A stretch of DNA of 64,000 nucleotides, from assembly GCA_027625915.1 (NCBI GenBank), contig JANTQA010000012.1:4114501-4178500 (forward strand), read 5' to 3'. Below, in pieces: positions 60,704 through 64,000 of the stretch. The notes under the pieces are model-generated. The model did not search any database. It was not told where the DNA came from and saw nothing but the letters and a program-made list of their open reading frames with translations. The position numbers and the translations under genes were made by a program. The first letter of the stretch is position 1. Each line of letters begins with the position of its first letter. Source of the DNA: Anaeramoeba flamelloides (Eukaryota; Metamonada; Anaeramoebidae).

Positions 60704-61826
60704 TTATTTTTTTTTATTAGAAACACCAAACCAATCTTTCCAAGATCCTCTCATGTTTCGGTGCCTCTTTTTATTGTTTTTCTTTCGTTTGATTTGAAAG
60801 TCCAATTCAGAGACGGAGTTTGATTTTGGAAAATTTTTTGATCTTTGTCGGAAATTATTTTGGTTTTTGTTATTTAAAACTCTTTCGTGATCATCGTCAC
60901 TACTTATGTTTGATAAAGAGAAAATTCGATTTCTATTTCGGTTTCGATACGGCGAGTTTGGTTTGCTTTTATTAATTGTTGCATATTTGTTCTGTTTTTT
61001 CAGGTGTTGGTACTTCGAATTTGTGTTTGTTTTGTTGATATTTTTTTCAGTCTGGCGTTGTTTATTTTTGTTTACTTGTTGTATTTTTTTCAACTTTGAA
61101 TTCTTTTCTTCAAGTGCTTGGTTTCTTTTTTGTAATTCTTCAAATTGGTTTAACAGTTTTTCGTTTTGTTCAAAAAGAATTTGTTTTTCTTCCATGATTT
61201 TATTAGTTATTTCAGAAGAGGTTTCAACTGCTCGATTTCTTCTTGTGAGTTGATCTTTAAAAAGAGATGTGATTTGTTTTTCGATAAGATATAAAAAGTT
61301 TTGAAAAGAGGTTAAGTGACTTTTTTTTTTTTTTTTTTTTGTTTTTACAAAAAGTGTGAATTCATCAACATAAAAAAAAAAAAGAAAACAAAAGAAAAAT
61401 TGAAAAAATTTTCTTTTCTTTTCTTTTCTGGAGTTAAGAATAAAAATGTTGTTTGAAAAGGAAAGAGTTTTTTCACAGAGTGAGAAATCTTCAAATGAAA
61501 AAAAGATTTCAAATTAGGAATTTGTGAAGAAAAAAAAAGAAAGGAGAAACAAAAAAAATACCTTGTAGAATTGTAATTTCATCTTCAAGTTTCTTTTTCT
61601 GTGTTTGCGAAAGCTTTTTCATACAGTGAATTTTTTTTTCATGTTTTTGATACAGGCATTGTTTTTCTTTTTCAATAAATCTGATAATTTGCTCATCAAG
61701 AAACATTTCGTGAAGATCTGTTTTTGATAATGAAGAGAGCGTTTTGTGTCCGGAGTTTTGCCTTGTAAATCCAAGTTCCTCTGGAAATTTTTTGTTTTTT
61801 ATGATTGATTGTTGTTTGAATTCCAT
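60704..61826 (-). CDS. Hypothetical coiled-coil protein, two exons
   Basis: Exons 61826-61562 and 61254-60704 give about 271 residues, joined by a 307-base phase-1 intron (CAAG|GTATTTT to TTTAAAG). The join continues a heptad-rich helix: LEDEITILQ then DQLTRRNRAVETSSEITNK, followed by EKQILFEQNEKLLNQFEELQ and KRNQALEEKNSKLKK, so residues ~55-165 probably form a coiled coil. The rest is basic and Asn/Ser-rich, ending MRGSWKDWFGVSNKKK. The ATG at 61826 is the first in this frame; residues upstream would need a non-ATG start. No family was recognised. Its continuity across the splice and Lys/Glu/Gln composition argue for a real gene. Confidence 0.7.
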
Positions 61827-62120
61827 AAAAAGTTTACAAAAAGAAATCAATAAAAAAATGTTTCTCGTTAAAATTATTTTTTCATGATCCCCAGAACTAT
61901 GTCTATTTTCACCAGTTAAATGCTTTTTTGGTTTTGTTCTTTTGTATTTTTATATTTCGAAATTTCCCTTCTTTTCACAGATTCATTTAAAAAAATTTTT
62001 TTTTTTTGTCAAAAAAATCGAAAAGGTCAAATAGAATTCTCCAATTAGTGAAAAAACAAAACAACTAACGTATAGAGATTTTAAGTTGAAAACTGTTTGG
62101 ATTTGAGTAAAAAAGGTTAA

Positions 62121-62341
62121 TTAAAATATTTCAAAATGTGCTTTATTTTTGAACCAAATTGAACACCATTTCTGAACTTCATGTAAATGATCCGTTGTAT
62201 TTTCTTTTAAAGGAATAACTAATTTTGTAAAATAATAATTTTGATAGTCTTGAAGAAGAAGTGTTTGGTAAAACAACTTTTCGTTTGGCACTATTTTGTA
62301 ACTTTCTTTTTTTCCACATTCAAGTAAACCATTTAAAATTG
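62121..62341 (-). CDS. Probable 3'-terminal exon of an unidentified gene
   Basis: After an acceptor-like AAATTTAG at 62,342 the - strand is open for 72 codons to a TAA at 62,121. The encoded sequence, including LLECGKKESYKIVPNEK, FTKLVIPLKENTTDHLHEVQ and WCSIWFKNKAHFEIF, is rich in Glu, Val, His, Cys and Trp, unlike the Phe/Asn/Lys noise of spurious frames here. It contains no start codon, so upstream exons should lie above 62,600 or beyond the window. The exon would begin in phase 1. No family was recognised, and a link to the coiled-coil gene 300 bases further on is unlikely because of the stop. Confidence 0.45.
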
Positions 62342-63034
62342 CTAAATTTTTAACTTAAAAATTAGTGTGTCTGTGTTTCCAAAAATTAAATGTAAACCAA
62401 TCAACAAAAAGAAATCAAATTTATTTGGATTGTTTGCTCAAAAAAGTTCATAATTTGAACCAATTTTACTCAATGTATAGTTCATTTATTCGGATTGTTG
62501 TCGTTACAATTAAAAAACACTTTTCAAGGATAAAGTATTTGATAAAAAAGATTGTTGATTTTTTTACCAAAGTGATGTAAAAGATCCAAATTTTACTTTT
62601 TTTAAGAATTTTATTTTCATTGTCCTGAAACTTTTGCTTTGTCAAAAACCTTGATTAAAACAAATTGAGAAGACTTCAAAAAATTTTTTTTCTCAGATAT
62701 TATGGCAAAATTGTTACTTTTTAGTCACCCAGCCCAAAAAACATAAATTCTTGTTATTTTTAATTTGAGATATTATAAATAGTTTCCACTTTCTTAAAAC
62801 TTTTGAATAATTGAAAAAAAGTAAAAATATTACTTTTGAAAAGAGGTATCAAATCGATAAAAGATTGTACCAAACAGTTTTGGTATGATTTAAGATACAC
62901 AATTACAAGTAAAACATTACTGAATATTCAGGAATTAAACTCTTTTTCTTTTGAGATACTGAAGAAACAATAAATTTCATTTTTAACACCATTTCTGAGG
63001 TGGGCTTTGAACAATTGTATAAAGTAATTAGTCT

Positions 63035-63345
63035 TTCTTGAGGTTTTCTGTTTTATTCTTAATATTTAATGATTTTCGAAATATAAAAAAAACTCAAGAA
63101 TATCCAAATGTGCTTTTTTTTTTCTTAGAAATAATAGAGAAAAATCTTTGAATTTACTCAATTCTTTTAAATTCTGTAAAACCTAACGTCTGTTTTTGTT
63201 AATTTTAGAAAGAGTAGAAAAATTTCTTCAACAATCTTTTTAATTCTCAAATTAAAAAAAACCTAACAGTAGTATACCTCTTCAAACAGATTTTGTAAAA
63301 TCATGGATTTTCTTAAATTCCTTTTGGGACTAGAAAACCTAAAGA
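63035..63345. repeat. Dispersed repeat E, diverged copy
   Basis: Begins TTGAGGTTTTCTGTTTTAT, matching in reverse the end ATAAAACAGAAAATCTCAA of the copies at 48,640 and 51,240. It contains several AAAACCTAACG / AACCTAACAGT motifs that recall the TTAGGTTTTTTTTACTTT blocks of those copies. Boundaries are approximate. Confidence 0.45.
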
Positions 63346-64000
63346 CTAAAAAAAAATGAAAATTGAAGAGTTCAACTTCTTTTTTATAACTCCAAAATTT
63401 TTCAATTTATTTAAAAAGGTATTATTATGTTATGAAAAAAAAAAAAATAAATCCAAATACCATGAACTAGATAAAAAAAGAAATAATAATCATATCACCG
63501 AAGATTTAGATCATTTTCCATGAAAATGTTCACCCAGAAGAAATAATCTGAAAATCTGGATATTTTTCAAACAAAATAATTAAATAACCTAATATATAAA
63601 ATAAATAAAAATATTATTTGACATAAAAAAGATTTATCATATTAATTAGCATAAGTGAATAATAAACTAATTTTTGAGTCTAGAATAAAATTTCACCATT
63701 GGTTGTGGAATCTGTACCATTTTCTTTTCCTTTCTTTTTCATTATTCAGCCTTCAGAAAGTTCTTGTTGATCCTATTCTAAATAATATTTTTTTGAAGAT
63801 TTTGAATTTAAATTTTTTTTTTTTTTTGGTTAATGTAAAACCAATTGATTGTTAAATATTTGTTGTTTCTTTTACAAACTCCAACTTTTTTTTGAAGATT
63901 TCTTATTTCATTTTTTTTTTTTTTTTTTTTTGAATAATGTATCTTTTTACGAGTAACAGATTGTGAGTGTTTGCCATTACTATTGCAGTGGTTCCAAACC

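Larger units (their letters stand above)
61827..64000. other. AT-rich region with one probable exon, to the window end
   Basis: Apart from the candidate exon at 62,121-62,341 and the repeat at about 63,035-63,345, the region is AT-rich noise. At the very end (63,950-64,000) a - strand frame reads FGTTAIVMANTHNLL before a possible GTAAAA donor, perhaps an exon of a gene that continues outside the window. A + strand acceptor-like pyrimidine tract and CAG lie at 63,719-63,750, followed by a short frame, LQKVLVDPILNNIF; neither is convincing alone. Confidence 0.4.

Noticed and set aside
1-64000. Viral or retroelement remnants, CRISPR arrays, bacterial insertion sequences
   Set aside because: No reverse transcriptase, integrase, capsid or envelope-like frame, no long terminal repeats, and no regularly spaced repeat array was seen.

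Overview
This is nuclear DNA of a very AT-rich protist with GT-AG introns. The gene set (eIF4E, delta-COP, ribosomal protein eL20, a ROD/KNTC1-like kinetochore protein, an EDR1-plus-TKL kinase), the homopolymeric Lys/Glu/Asn/Ser tracts in proteins and the long A/T-run intergenic DNA suggest a free-living amoeboid eukaryote such as Anaeramoeba or an amoebozoan. The species assignment is inference. Nothing bacterial, organellar or viral was recognised: no reverse transcriptase, capsid, rRNA or CRISPR.

Layout: a molybdenum-cofactor-sulfurase-like gene (1578-3200, +); an AT-rich stretch with a ~1.25 kb repeat element (6748-8003); a 911-residue EDR1-domain TKL kinase (8831-11566, -); a six-blade kelch gene (14823-21159, -) whose two halves are separated by a ~4.8 kb intron; eL20/RPL18A (24666-25433, +, 2 exons); delta-COP (29228-32676, +, 3 exons); a second, inverted copy of the 1.25 kb element (32903-34172); a ~2,309-residue ROD/KNTC1 homologue (34828-41809, -) whose two long frames are joined by a tiny intron; 8.7 kb of repeat-rich DNA; eIF4E (50608-55299, -, 3 exons) with a 3.7 kb intron holding a fold-back element that itself carries a nested element; 5.4 kb of AT-rich DNA; a coiled-coil gene (60704-61826, -, 2 exons); and a probable terminal exon of an unknown gene (62121-62341, -).

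The genes are unrelated housekeeping, trafficking, translation, mitosis and signalling functions, so there is no operon-like system. The main unexpected content is (a) several genes visible only after joining exons across long introns, (b) a near-complete ROD homologue, and (c) at least five families of short, non-coding, inverted-repeat DNA transposon-like elements. Several of these have readable target-site duplications (TA, TTA/TAA, TTAA), and several lie inside introns. Short exons without a start codon are easy to miss here, so a few coding-looking patches are listed with low confidence.
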